A DNA stretch of 64,000 nucleotides from Chrysemys picta bellii (taxonomy: Eukaryota > Chordata > Testudines > Emydidae). Every line of letters starts with the position of its first letter. Position 1 is the first letter of the stretch. The stretch is from the NCBI RefSeq assembly GCF_011386835.1, contig NC_088794.1, positions 69,388,434-69,452,433 of the forward strand. The letters are read 5' to 3'. Under the pieces are notes generated by a model that was not told the origin of the DNA, made no database searches, and saw nothing but the letters and a program-made list of their open reading frames with translations. Below are positions 1 to 11,800 of this stretch, in pieces. The translations under genes and the position numbers were made by a program.

Positions 1-425
1 CCTCACGCTGGTACCAAGCGGTAATAATGAGATCTGTATGTTTCTGGCTAAAGGGAAGATAATAAATCAAAGGGAAACAGGACCAGATAATGGTTTAGAG
101 AGAAGTTGCTAACAAGCTGGACTTATAGCCGCCAAGATGACTGCTTAAATGTATAAACATGCCTTCGGTAGAGAGGGGAGGCGGAGGAAAGGGAGGGATG
201 GGGGGATAGAGGGGGGGAAGGGGGGAACTTAGTTGTAAAATATATAAAGAGAGAAAAACTGTTTATGCTGGTGTGCTTGATCTGAGACTTGCCTGTCTCC
301 TTGCATTACTTTGAGATCTCAAATAAACTTTGTTTGCTTCTCCACCCTGGTGTGCTTATTGGCGCGAAGCACACTGGGCAAGGAACCCCGCTGTTGCTGT
401 CCTCGGGCCCTCTGTGCCGGCAACA
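1..425 (+). mobile_element. Endogenous retrovirus LTR, 5' end cut by window edge
   Basis: Layout fits U3-R-U5 of a retroviral LTR: a G-rich purine tract at 170-230, a TATA-like box (tatataaag) near 240, a poly(A) signal AATAAA at 322-327, and a GC-rich U5 that ends in caaca at 421-425. No primer-binding site or gag-like sequence follows, so this is a solo or truncated LTR. It lies in the same orientation as SVIP, about 1.1 kb upstream of its start codon. The family is not identified. Confidence 0.65.
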
Positions 426-1228
426 TCTCTGCTACAGATTGCAAATTGCTACAGATAGTCTAACATATATCTGGTGTGAGAAATTGCTACCTGTAGGAAT
501 TAGCTTCATTACATATATAGAGAGTATACTTATAAAGTTTGTGAATGATAAGCACTTGCAACTCCAGCTTGTTGAGAGGATAGGATGAAAATTCAAAATA
601 ATCTGGACAAACTGGAGAAATAGTCTGAAGTAAATAGGATAAAATTCAAAAAGGAGAAATGCAAAGTACTCCATTTAGGAAGAAACAATCAGCTGCACGC
701 ATACAAAACGGAAAATGACTTCCTAGGAAGGAGTACTGCGGAAAGGGATCTAGGGTTCCTAGTGGACCACAAGCTGAATATGACTGAACAGTGTAATGCT
801 GCTGCAAAAAAACAGAACATCACTCTGGGATGTCCGTTCTACTCTGCGCTGATTAGGCCTCAATTGGAGTATTGTATCCAGTTCTGAGCACCAGATTTCA
901 GGAAAGATGTGGACAAATTAGAAAAAGTCCAGAGAAGAGGGGAAAAAATTAAAGGTCTAGAGAACATGACATATGAGGGAAGATTAAAAACATGGTAACC
1001 GTTTTCAAGCATGTAAAAAGTCAAGTAGCATTTTTTTACAAAAGCTGTTTCTTACAATCTATACGTATCAATAACTGCTATACAGATAGCACATTTCTAC
1101 ACATAGCAATTTCACATATACTATAGTGCAAGAAACTGCTACCTGTAGGCATTTGCTACATCAGATAGCAGTTTCTTACAATCTAACCTATCAGTAACTG
1201 CTACCCGTAGCACATTCCTACACGACAC
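426..1228. repeat. Diverged tandem repeat split by a CR1 insertion
   Basis: Segments 426-530 and 1020-1228 share the motif CTGCTACCTGTAGG and variants. The clearest copies are 1044-1108 and 1168-1228, about 65 bp each, both running gc(t/a)gtttcttacaatcta... to ...gtagcacatt. The CR1 fragment at about 530-995 sits between the two blocks. The array ends where the CpG island begins. It may be an old satellite or part of an unknown element. Confidence 0.5.
530..995 (+). mobile_element. CR1 LINE fragment (ORF2 reverse transcriptase thumb region)
   Basis: Nearly collinear with the better-preserved CR1 at 62058-62500 in this window: shared blocks include ctggacaaactggagaaat, ggaaagggatctaggg and tagtggaccacaagc. 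Relative to that copy it lacks about 42 bases after gggatgt near 832, has several stops and is truncated at both ends. Not a functional gene. Confidence 0.85.
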
Positions 1229-1900
1229 CGGGCGGTAGCCGAGCCCTCCGGTAACAGGACAATGGTAGAACTCTGACTCCCGCCTCCCCCCGAGCCTGCA
1301 GCCAGCTTCCCTCCGGCCTTTGTCTCGCGGCAGCCGGCCCCACCCACCCCGCGGCGGCAGCAGCGGCAGCTCCGGAGCTGCAGGTGGCGCCGTGTGCCCC
1401 GATCCCAGAACTGGGCGGGCCCTGCCGGCTCCGCGCTCTGAGGGTGCCGGGCGGGACTGCCGCGGCGCGTCCCCGGAGCTCTGGCTGCCTGAGCCGGGAG
1501 AGCGAGCGCTAGGCGGCCCGGCGGAGCGGGGCCCGGCATGGGGCTCTGCCTGCCCTGCTTGGGGGGAGCCGCCGAGGACGTGGTGGAGACGCCCGACCCG
1601 GTGAGTGCGGCGCGCACGGCACCTCCGGGAGCCCAGCTCCTCTCCCCCGACACGCCCTAGCTGGGCCGCGCACCCCGCGCTCCCCGGCCCCTCCACACGC
1701 CAGCAGGGCAGGGACCCCCCGCCCCGGAGCAGGCCCCCAGCAGGTGCAGCCTCCTTCCCCCTCCTCCTCCGAACGGTTTTTTCTGGGCTAGCGGTTTGTT
1801 TGGTTGTTTTTCTATTTTTGTCGGGTTTTGAAATTACCCCACAGAGGCGCGACTTTCCATGGTGTGGTTTTCCCATCATCGCAGGATTAAAATAATGCAG
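1200..1900 (+). promoter_or_regulatory. SVIP: CpG-island promoter of SVIP
   Basis: An abrupt rise in G+C and CpG density starts near 1205 and decays after 1750, spanning exon 1 and the first donor. The sequence is rich in CCCGCC/GGGCGG-type boxes and shows no TATA box close to the start codon, as expected for a housekeeping-type promoter. The exact transcription start cannot be fixed from sequence alone. Confidence 0.75.
1538..1600 (+). CDS. SVIP: SVIP coding exon 1
   Basis: 21 codons from the ATG to the donor gtgagt at 1601. Encodes the lipid-anchor signal and a short acidic linker ending PDP. Confidence 0.92.
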
Positions 1901-4900
1901 CAGAGCAGAGGCGGGGTAATAGATGTTCAGTCCTTCGGCAGAACAAGGGCAGCAGCAATGTGCTGGGATGGGTTAGCCCACCTGGGGTGCAGTGAGCCGT
2001 GAGGATTGCTGCCTGCCAAGCAGGGCCGATGCAACCACTAGGGTGCCTAATGGTTGAGGGCGCCTAAAAGCCCGCTCAGGCCAGGAGGTGGAGTGGAGGT
2101 GAGCTGGGGCGTGGGGAGGGCTGCCTGCAGTAACTGGGGGGGAGAGCCATACAGGGGACCCACTCGCCACTCCAGATCAGGGCTGCCTGGGAGGGAAAGT
2201 GGGGCAATTTGCCCCTGGCCCTGCAGGGGCCCTCGTGAGAATATAGTATTCTATAATATTGCAACTTTTTTTTTATGGAAGGGGCCCCCAAAATTGCTTT
2301 GCCCCAGGCCCCCTGAATCCTCTGGGTTGCCCTGCTCCAGATCACCTCCACTCTGCTGAGCACACAGCCCCCGCTCTAATTCTCCTCCAATTGGTGTCAC
2401 AAGCCTGGGAGGGGGAGGAGAATTAGAGCAGCGCCGGCGTGCTCACCGGAGGAGGCGGAACGGAGGTGAGCTGGGGTGGGCTCCCCGGGCGGGGTTAGCT
2501 TCGGGGGGCGGGGCTCCCTGGGCAGGGGGATGGCGCAAGGTGGAAGTTTCGCCTAGGGCACGAAAATGGTTTCGCCTTGCACCAGCCCTGCTCCCAAGGG
2601 TGCACGCATAACATACTCCAGTGATATACACGCAGTAAGAGATCTTGTTGGAAGACTGCATTTTTAAATATTTATTTTGGGGACAGAGGGAATTAAGCCC
2701 TGGATGTATAATTAAGGGTTAAATATACCCTTTAATTTAAAAAAAAAAAAAGAACCAAAACATTGATCTTGCATGGACCTGCAGAAGCAGCTCCACAGTG
2801 CTTTAGGTTTGTTAAGTACATTTATCTTTAAAGGGGCACCAACTTGAAAATCATATTTTTGTAAGAAAATTTTCTACTTAATAATTTAGGTCTTACTTGT
2901 AACTGAAAGAAGTTGATGGGCAAACAGATATTTTTCTCCCATTCCATCTTGTCTGCTTTGGGCATTTGACAGCACTTGGTATATCAGTTTCGCTCTTTCC
3001 CTTGTACAGACCTGATCTTGCAAGTATTTGCACATATGGGTAGTGTCATATGAATGTTTGTTAGTCAGTTTCTTCCTTGATTGGCAGCAGGTGGGGGGAC
3101 AGGGAGATATAAACATCAACAGAAAACTCTTAAGAACTAAAAAAACAAAATCCAAACATACATTTAAAAATTAGTTTGTCAAATTGAGTATCTCTTTATA
3201 ATGTTTTAAAACATTGAAAATCCTGTTATTTTATACTGTCCAAAAGTCTAGGTGCTTCTCGGTAAAGCTGTGCAGCTGTCCTTCTACCAGCTGGGTACTG
3301 CAGGGTCAGTACCTTACCACACAGTATGTAACCAGAAAACAAAAAACATAGGGTAGCACCCCTTCTTCTTAGCATGTGTACATGTCTCAGGAGGCACATG
3401 ACCAGGATTCATCACCAAATTTGGTCCGCTGGTTGGATCATTCCCTGGGCTGCATACTGATGGGGAGAGTTGTATGAATGCTAATCCATGCCCCCCTTAA
3501 ACCCGACACCTCTAGCATGAACTAAAATTAACACAATTTGGAGTTTGTCAGTCTCAGTCACAGGTGTCCTGCACTGGAAGTATCTGCAGGAGCACAAAGA
3601 GAGATCTGGTGAGACCATGTCTTAAGAGGGAGAGGGTAATTCTGTCTCTAAACCCATGCTTGATCTCTCTGTTACACTCCTGTTTGTTATATGTACCCTC
3701 GTACTAGAAACTTTACTATGATGGTGAACTCATTTCACATATGCCATCATTCACTATCATTTATTACTGACATGGGTACAAATCTTCTTAGCATAGTTCC
3801 CTGCCACCTTGTGGAAGCCCACTGACTTCAGAATCAGTGGGACTCTTCGTGGGTTTAGGGGCCCATGCTAGCTGACCTGATTGTTGGATCGAGATCCTGG
3901 TTGGGATTTAACTGGTAAGGAAATAAATCTGCTTTTCTAACTCTGGAAAACAGTGGAGCCTGGTTTTAGTGAACTTGCATTCAGTGAAAATCCATTTATA
4001 GTGATAGCTAGACTAGTTACAGTTGTTTTGTAAACATTACTATCAGAGTTTTCATGATGTTTGTTTTTAAAATATTTATGCTTGTGATGAGGCACCTCTC
4101 ATGAGGTTATTTTCATGAGGCCCTCAGGGAAACAGCAATCATACCAAGATCTCATTTTTCTTTTCTCTTCAAAGGGCAAGGACAACTTATGGAATATCTG
4201 TCCGTTTCTCTGCCATATAAATACCTTCTTATTGCATGTTTCATCCTAGAATGATTGTTTTTTTTTTTTTTTTTGCAGTAAAGATACAAGTCATCTGAAA
4301 TGTGGCCTTCTAATGGATATATCTGCATAACACTAACTACTGTTACTCAAAGACTGGAATACATCATAGCAGCAATAACACTCTACCATCTTAGGAACCA
4401 AAAGCATACTGTCCTTATGTAGTTACTTTAATACTTATAACAGAGAGAAGAAGCAGCTGCTGTTTGACCCTTAAGTTCAGAATTTGATTAAATAACTTCA
4501 ATTGTTCATATGAATGACAAGGAACAGACATGGAGTAGTCTATGCATTATATCACTTAATCTTTTTTAAAACTATATTTTCATTGTTAAACAATTAATTC
4601 TGTTTTCTCAACTACAGTGGAATATAACTCCTTTTTTCAAATTTTCTGTAGGAAATTAAAAGAAGACAACTTGCAGAAGCCGCAGAAAAGAGGCAGATGG
4701 AGGTAACATTACATTTATTCAGAAACTTGTTATGTAGCCACTGGTTTTAATATGGGAAATATCAGAGGTTTCTTTGCCGAAATGCAGCTGAACAGCATAC
4801 GTGGACTATAGGCAAGTGGAATTTATCATTGCACTTGGCTGTCATGTTACTAATTTGATGGGTATAATGTATTTGATGGGTATTTATACAATGATGGCAT

Positions 4901-7900
4901 GGAACATTGGCAGGGATTTTGAAAGGAGCTTAAGATAGTTAGGCACCTGACTCCCATTGAAATTCAAATGGCTATTAGCGCTGTTGAAAATCCCTGCCAT
5001 TATAAAATGTGAATGCAAAGCTGGAAAGTTCTTATAAACCAAAGAAGAAATTGATTTTTGTCAGTGATATTTTTGTTTTACTTTGACCACAAACACCAAA
5101 GAGATTTCAGTTGCATTTTTCAAAAATTGCAATTGTTTTGGCGGCATTTGCAAGTGTTACTTGCTACTTCTAAAACCTCAGCGTAGCTGAATTTGTTGGC
5201 TGTTTGCTTCATTAACATGAGGGAAATATGGGTCTCTTTCCTCATCCCAGTCAATTAAGCAGTGGCATTGACAAACTCTGGGCCTGAAAAGTTGGGGACT
5301 TGGGTGTTGAAGCTTAAACTTCAGGTTTTAAGACTGGAGGTCTTAAACTTAGGAAAGTGGAAGGTAGTATGTGCCTTAGGGCAGAGGTAATAATAGGAGG
5401 GTGGAAACACATACAGAGCCTAAAGCAATAGAACTGTAGCCTTATTTGCACCTTACCAGACTTTTTTTAAACACTGCATAATCCAAATTCTTTAAAATGT
5501 CTTGATGAATTTCAAATATGCAGCTGAAATCTGAAGATAATGAATGTGTGTATTGTATGAACATTGTTGGTTGTTGTTCTCTGTATAGTTTGTTGGCCTT
5601 TTGCTGGTACGGGCTTATTCTGTTTGCTCCTGTTTAAAAGATCGTGATTCATATTTGAGTCATGAATAAAAGCACTTTCTAAATTATTATAGCAGCATTT
5701 AAGTGATATTTAAAGGCCCTTTTATTAAAACTTTTTTGGTTTGCTTTGGACTACATTTTAATTAAAAAAAAAATAGTACAGCTACAGTGCTTTGAATCTC
5801 AAAGTACTTTCTAAATATATATCCTTGCAACAACCCTGAGTGGTAGGTAGATAAATACCATATAGGAAGAGATATAGTAGATGGTGAAAATAGACACAAA
5901 CTAAAGCTTCTATTTTGCAAAGATGCAACTTGACACACGAGTGTGTGTGTGTGTGTGTAAATGACTAGAACTAAGGCTTCCAGCCCTGTGTTCAAACCAT
6001 GCTGGAGCTAGGTCATTCTGTTTCTGTGCAAACAATATGCTAATCTAATATACTGTTCAGATCACCCTACTTCATCTTTACTTCATATTTTATATTGCAT
6101 TGACAGCTTAATGCCTCTCTTCACATTCTTACTCCGTCTACAGTCTTGCTTTGTCACAACTCTGCTTTGACCGATATCAGTCACCACCACCTTGGATTTG
6201 TGCTAACAGTCTGTTCCTCTTTCCTCTCAGCATAGATTTAACCTTATTTTTTCTGTTGCTCACATGTAGTGTTATAGCTCTAAATTATGAGTTAGAAGTG
6301 CATTAAAAATTCTGTAAAATTCAGATTTCAAAATAAGTAAGAGAAAAAAGAAGCTATTATGTACGGCCTTGGTATTCATGTTTTAGAACCTTATATCACT
6401 CTAATTTAGGTACTTATATGGCCCCATCACCATAGTAGCTCAGTGCCTCAATCTTGTAGTGTATATATCCTCACAACGCCCCTATGAGGTAGGGGAAAGT
6501 ACTATTAACCCTATTTTACAGATGGACAATTGAGGCACAAATAGTTACTTGCCCAGGGTCACAGAGGATATTTGTGGTAGAGGAATTGAACCTTTGTTTT
6601 TCACATCCTAAGCTGGGCCCCTAACCACTTGGCCATGCAGTTCTACTGCATGTAAAATTCCCATTGACTTCTGTGGTAGGGTTTACATAAGGACTGTAGA
6701 TGTGGAAATTAAATCTGTCCTCTCCCCTCATGCATTTATTGTAAATTGTAATGAGACCTCTTGGCTAACATCTCTCTGTTAGCCATAGGATGCCCTGTAC
6801 TTGCAGGAATCCATGTGGTAAGAGAAGGTGGGGCAGTGATCCCATAATAAAGTAACCGTTTGGGTTCTTGGATGCAGCAGACTGCCTAAACCATCCTTTC
6901 TAAATTAAAATTCAATTGGTGAAGGTAAGAATATGGAGCTCATACCAATTGGAAAAACTGCAGGATCAAAGTGCTTGGGAGTTCTTGAAGGAGAGAGGGG
7001 GAAAACATTTAATTTTACAATTTGAATACAAACCACATGCATTTACTCATTAAATTATGCCCAGCTGGATATACAAATAAAAATGAAATAAGAGAATACC
7101 CCATTGCCATCACTGACAAATACTGTGCAATGTGAAAAAGCACCTTAAAAAGTTAGGCTGCTGTGTTACATACTAGTATTAATTAGTGTTTCAATATTGC
7201 TTCCAAATAGAAACCCACAAAATATAGTTGCCAAGATTTTATTTCTTTGGAAAGAAACTGGACTGCAGTATTTTACCCTATCTTATTTCCCTAAAGGCCA
7301 CCTCTCGGGGTGTTAAGAACCCATATTCTGTGGAGCAAAAGAAAAAGAAACAGGAGGAAATGGAGAAACAAATTGCATCTTCAAGCTCTGGAGGAGGAGG
7401 AGGCGGACTTAGAGTAAGTTTTAAGATTTACTTTGTTAAATCCTTTTAAAAATGTTTTTAGATTTAACTAGCTTTATTAGTAAGTTCAGTTTTGTCTGTA
7501 TACGTCTACTAAAGCAGTGCTTCTCAGTCGGACCGCCGCTTGTTCAGAGAAAGGCCCTGGTGGTCCAGGGCGGTTTGTTTACCTGCCGCTTCCGCAGGTT
7601 CAGCCGATTGTGGCTCCCACTGGCCACGGTTCACCGCTCCAGGCCAATGGGGGTTGCTGGAAGCGGCGGCCAGTATGTCCCTCAGCCCACGCCGCTTCCC
7701 GCAACCCCCGTTGGCCTGGGACGGTGAATCGCGGCCAGTGGGAGCTGCGATCGGCTGAACCTGCAGACGCGGCAGGTAAACAAACCGGCCTGGACTGCCA
7801 GGGGCTTTCCCTCAACAAGCAGCGGACCGGCTTTGAGAAGCATTGTACTAAAGAACTGTACAAAACAAAGTAAGCAGAAGTCAATTTAACATGTCCCAAA

Positions 7901-8880
7901 CTGAAGTTTCCTTCCAGATCCTTCTTATCCACTTGCATTCTCAGTGGTTATCAACAGTATCACCCTGCTCCCGGTCACTGATGCCAATCATGAGTCCTAT
8001 TTAATTTCTTCTTCCTTGACCCGCATATCTAGGTTGTAGACAAATTTTGTCAATGATTCAATTCCTGTCAAGTTTCTAAGCTGCAATCTTTCCTTTTTAT
8101 TCCCACAGCAAAATCTTGTTCAGACTCTTTATCCCACATTGACTATTGCACTTGCCTCTTCTTATGATTTCTCCAATACCCATTTGAGCCTTCCCTCCAA
8201 TCCATTCGAAATGCAGCTTCTAAAATCATTCATCTTCCTTCGTGTTATCTTACTACATCACCCACCCCCTCTTTGAATTCTTCCACTAGGTCTCCCTTTT
8301 CTATCACAAAACGCAAGCTACTTTTCCTAATCTTCAAGGCTTTTCACAGCTCTGTCCTTCACCACTTGTCCACTCCTGTCTCTTACTGCATTGCTCCCAT
8401 CCTCTCTACTCCACCATTAATGCGAATGTTGACTTCCCATTTATCAACTTCTCCCACAATCGTATTCACACCTAATTCCAGGCTGCTCACTGGACATGGA
8501 ACACCCTTACTGACCGTACTTGTAAGATGGCAACCTCCTTCAGAAACCATGTTTTTTTCCTCCATGCTTATAAGAAATTAGCCAATTAATAATAAACAGG
8601 CAAGGGAGAAGTTATGTATTTTTGGTGTGCATCTGTTTTTTTTTATCTACACTTTATATATGCTTATTTCCCTCTCCCTTACCTTTTTAATAAGTTGCTG
8701 CTTTCCTTTTAGATAGTAAACTCTTTTTGGGACAGGGATAGTATCTAGAAAGTTGTGCATCCTCTTGTTACACATAAAAAGTATTGGTGGATTTGAATGA
8801 AGTATGTGGACCGTAATGAATCACTGAGTTTATTGCATACATACAACTTTGTTTTATTTTTCTAGTGGCAGGTTGGATAA
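1538..8880 (+). CDS. SVIP: SVIP, small VCP/p97-interacting protein (4 coding exons, 81 aa)
   Basis: Joined coding exons 1538-1600, 4652-4702, 7297-7413 and 8866-8880 give 81 codons; human SVIP has 77. All introns are phase 0 and GT-AG. The start has a strong context (G at -3, G at +4) and an in-frame TGA 48 bases upstream. Residues 1-7 are MGLCLPC: Gly2 is the expected N-myristoylation site and Cys4/Cys7 likely palmitoylation sites that anchor the protein to ER and lysosomal membranes. Residues 25-35 (RRQLAEAAEKR) match the VCP-interacting motif RX5AAX2R exactly; this helix binds the N-domain of p97/VCP, and in mammals SVIP restrains ER-associated degradation and tunes lysosomal p97 pools. 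Residues 51-65 are a Glu/Lys/Gln-rich helix, followed by a Ser/Gly run and a conserved GGLRW end. Longer than human mainly through the Gly run. Identity is recognised by motif and order, not by search. Confidence 0.93.
2021..2590. mobile_element. hAT-type non-autonomous DNA transposon (outer of a nested pair), SVIP intron 1
   Basis: Ends are inverted: left cagggccgatgcaacca, right complement cagggctggtgcaaggc. The flanking 8-mers are ctgccaag (2013-2020) and ctcccaag (2591-2598), 7 of 8 identical, the hAT target-duplication length. The body is GC-rich, holds an internal hairpin (2369-2388 against 2414-2433) and is interrupted by a second element at 2178-2334. Confidence 0.8.
2178..2334. mobile_element. 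hAT-type MITE nested inside the 2021-2590 element
   Basis: 157 bp with inverted ends cagggct...(left) and cagggca...(right complement) and a perfect 8-bp target duplication ctccagat at 2170-2177 and 2335-2342. No coding capacity. Confidence 0.85.
2591..4651 (+). other. SVIP: Rest of SVIP intron 1, no recognised element
   Basis: AT-rich intron sequence with short A and T runs (2740, 4259-4274). I see no gene, RNA or repeat that I can name. It ends in the polypyrimidine-AG acceptor ttttctgtag at 4642-4651. Confidence 0.6.
4652..4702 (+). CDS. SVIP: SVIP coding exon 2 (VCP-interacting motif)
   Basis: 17 codons between acceptor ctgtag and donor gtaaca. Holds the whole RX5AAX2R helix that contacts p97: Arg25, Ala31-Ala32 and Arg35 are all present. 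Confidence 0.93.
4908..4998. repeat. Short palindromic MITE-like element, SVIP intron 2
   Basis: Perfect 13-bp inverted ends (tggcagggatttt and aaaatccctgcca) bound 91 bp whose centre carries a cccattgaaattcaaatgg fold. The same centre type recurs in many palindromic modules in this window. Confidence 0.6.
6410..6645 (-). mobile_element. MIR/CORE-type SINE, SVIP intron 2
   Basis: On the minus strand the head at about 6576-6640 is tRNA-like: box A TGGCCAAGTGGTTAG and box B GGTTCAATTCC. The 3' half carries the conserved core complement with bttttacagatggacaattgaggc and cccagggtcaca. Diverged and inactive. Confidence 0.8.
7297..7413 (+). CDS. SVIP: SVIP coding exon 3
   Basis: 39 codons from acceptor ccctaaag to donor gtaagt at 7414. 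Starts ATSRG, directly after the VCP motif, then a Lys/Glu/Gln-rich helix and a Ser4-Gly6 run ahead of LR. Confidence 0.93.
7515..7845. mobile_element. hAT-type fold-back element, SVIP intron 3
   Basis: 331 bp with inverted ends cagtgcttctca / caatgcttctca and a perfect 8-bp target duplication tactaaag at 7507-7514 and 7846-7853. Most of the element is one long inverted repeat: the left half (ggtttgtttacctgccgc..., tggctcccactggcc) is complementary to the right half. The GC-rich reading frames across it are by-products of this composition. Confidence 0.9.
8040..8775 (+). mobile_element. L2-type LINE 3' fragment, SVIP intron 3
   Basis: Pyrimidine-rich sense sequence with L2 ORF2 and 3' landmarks: ccattcgaaatgcagcttct, ttcaaggcttttcacagctctg and the tail block agtaaactctttttgggacagggatagt. 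Heavily diverged and without an open frame. Confidence 0.7.
8866..8880 (+). CDS. SVIP: SVIP coding exon 4 (last 4 codons and stop)
   Basis: After acceptor tttttctag the sequence reads TGG CAG GTT GGA TAA, giving WQVG and stop. This completes the GGLRWxV end typical of the family. Confidence 0.88.
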   Translation, partial: WQVG

Positions 8881-11800
8881 AGAAGTGTGGCATCTGAAAA
8901 GAAGAGGATCAAATACTGCCAATAACTTGCCAGTTTCTGCAGCTGAGTGGCACTTATTCATTGTGTGGCTTTTGCTGTTTGCATATGAAGATTCAACAGT
9001 ACTTTGCCATTGCAGTACAACAGAGGTGTATGCTAAGAATATTTTTCACACAAAAGTCTCAGAATGCAAAACAAAGGTGGCCAAAACTTGTCATTTTTTA
9101 AACCTTCTCATGCTTCAACTTTTGGGTCGGGTGGAGAGTGGGAGATGCACAGTTATTTGGGAATGAACTTAGTATTTAATGGTGATAAAGTGACTATATT
9201 ATATTTCTGCTCTTGAAACTAACTTATGCACAGCTTGGGTAACTTTTAGTGTGTGGGTTTTTCTTTTTGTTTTAGCATTTATTTAAAGTTTTGTTGAACT
9301 TTGCCTCTTTGTAAAAAAAAAAAAAAAAAAAAAGTTATCTTCTCTAGATACTTGTGCTGCTATCCATTTCTTCTGTGCTAATTATTGGTTAATTACCTGT
9401 GAATTTAGTGCCTTTAAAAGGCTTTTGGAAAAGCTTGGCTTCTGCAAATTGAAATTTTGTGAAATGTGCTGTAAAAAAAAAAAATCACTTTAAATTATAA
9501 TTGCTTTACATGCTTTTATTGAGGTAAATATTTTGTGGTCTTATGCCCATTCTCTTTTCATTGATTCGCCAATTATGGATTTCTTTTGAGTACATAATTA
9601 TATTATAATATGTACTGGAAGTTAATGCTATTAGCTAAACTAAACATTGTTGGCTATTTTGTTTTTTTTGCACCACAAGGGGGCAGTGTTGTACTTCTGG
9701 AAATATATTAAAAAATAGAAAAGGAAAAGACCTATTAGGTCATCTCTTGGATAGTTTATTTCCTGAAAGCTTCTGTACTACCTGGGTGGCTTAACTATAT
9801 ATAGTACAATAATATTTGCCAAGTGCTAGAAGCACTTTTACTGCTCTTTTGTATCAAGGAATGTCTGTAATCCTTTTCCAAATGTGAAACTGCTTTTGAT
9901 TATTTACAGCTAACTAAACTGGTGTATTATGAACTGATTCCAAAACTAGAAGTGACCTCAGAACACTACTGAGTAGATGAGGGAATTTAGAAGTGATCCT
10001 GTTCCAGTAAAAATACAACTTTTATTTTCCCTGGAGGGCACTATGTTTGGCCTATTATTGTCCTAGTGACTCCATTTTTGACGCAGGTTGGACTGTGGAA
10101 GTGTTACTTGGATTAAATACACTATCTTTTCCCCTTGAATCCAAAACTATCATCTTAAGTCCACTTTCTTGAAAGAACTAGCTTCCTGGCTTCTGCCTTC
10201 ATAATTCACAATAGCAAAGGAATTCGTAACAAGAGTATACTACTGTTAGTTTAGTGACAAAAGCAGTGGCCTTCATAGAAAATACTGATACCTCACATTT
10301 ACTTTGAGTGTGGGCATTTGCCCTATTCACTGTTCTATTCCTGTTTTACTGAATTAGACTACAATGGAAGACTGTTATAAAATACAGTGTGTGTAATGTA
10401 CATACAACTTTCTGTCCAGGATTTCTAGTAGAGTATCCTATAGTGTGACTATGCCAAGACAATTTGCGGTGCCATTAAAGTGCCAATTTAATGGTAGGGG
10501 AATTTGGGAGGGGGGTTGGGTTGTGGGGTTATTTTTTTGTTTTGTTTTGGGGGGTGGGAGGGAGTTTGTTGATCGTGGCTTTGTTGATCAGGAATTTCTG
10601 AAGGAATTTGTGCTATCTGGAGTTAACCTCTGCATTCATTCACTTACACTGCATTGTGGCTCAGCAGTCAGCCAGGAGACAAATATCAATGTGTTGTGCT
10701 CTTAAGTGTGACACTTATTCTGCCTACCAGCTTTTAACTGCTCTGTGACTCAACTTGGATTTATTTAAATGACTACCATACTTAAGTTTTAACAGTCCAG
10801 TCTTGTGAGAGTCAGAGTTCTTTCAAATATATTGACTTTAAAAACATTCAAAAGTATTTGGCATCTTAGAGGATTAGGTTCATCATTGTGGTTTGTTTGT
10901 TTTTCGTACCTTAGGGGTATAGAAGAAAGTCCACGCTTTTGAGTTAGATTAACTGCTCAAAAAAGTGACATGGAAATCTGTTTACCCATTTGAATCAGTG
11001 GCTTCAGAAAGTACAGGAGATCTTGTCAATGGAAAAACTGAGCCATGGTAGAAAAAACAAACATGGGATTACAACACTGCGTGGACTTCAAGTAGAGCAA
11101 TCCCAGAATAACTTTTTAGCCCCCACATTCCAAAAACTCCTGCCTTTCTGGTTTGCATCAGCATAAAAAGTTAATTGAGTGCTTTGTACTTGGTTTTAGT
11201 GCAGAATAATAGAGGAACTACAACTGTATCTCAATTTATTGTATTTACGAAATATGTTGACGAAGTACTGGACTGCCCTATCTGAAAACAATGTAAAATT
11301 GAAGGATAATACATTTTTGTCTATTGCAAAATACATGATCTAATATATAGCCTGTCTTCTGTAGACCCTAGGAAGAACAAAAAGCAGAGTTCTAAACAAT
11401 GCCTCACTGAAGTCTGTGGTAATTTTGCCATTGAGTTCAAGGGATCCAGAATTTATCCCCTTAATTTTTTATCATTTACATGCTCTATGAAATGGTATCC
11501 TTATGCCAAAGTATATGTTGCTTATGGAAGATGACAATTCTACACTTGACTATGGAATCCTTTGGGTCTTTATTATTGGAGCTGTGAATTTTTTCCTTTT
11601 CTCTATCTTTCCTCCCCATCCATTTATAAAGTTAAGAAAATCTTCCCTGTATAAATTTAAGCCCAATTGTGATCTATGCAGGTAGACCTTTGTACCTATA
11701 TGGAGTTCTACTGGCTTCAGTCATACTCTGGCTCTAAGGGTCCATCCAGGCAAATCCAGTTGCAGCATTAAGGCCTTAAGGGTTCAGCATCATGTTGAGG

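Noticed and set aside
1139..1879. Minus-strand open frame of 246 codons across the CpG island
   Set aside because: It is antisense to SVIP exon 1, Arg/Pro/Gly-rich, and explained by high G+C, where stops are rare. No domain.
8849..9166. Plus-strand frame of 105 codons over SVIP exon 4
   Set aside because: It starts in the intron in another frame than SVIP; no domain and no family match that I know.
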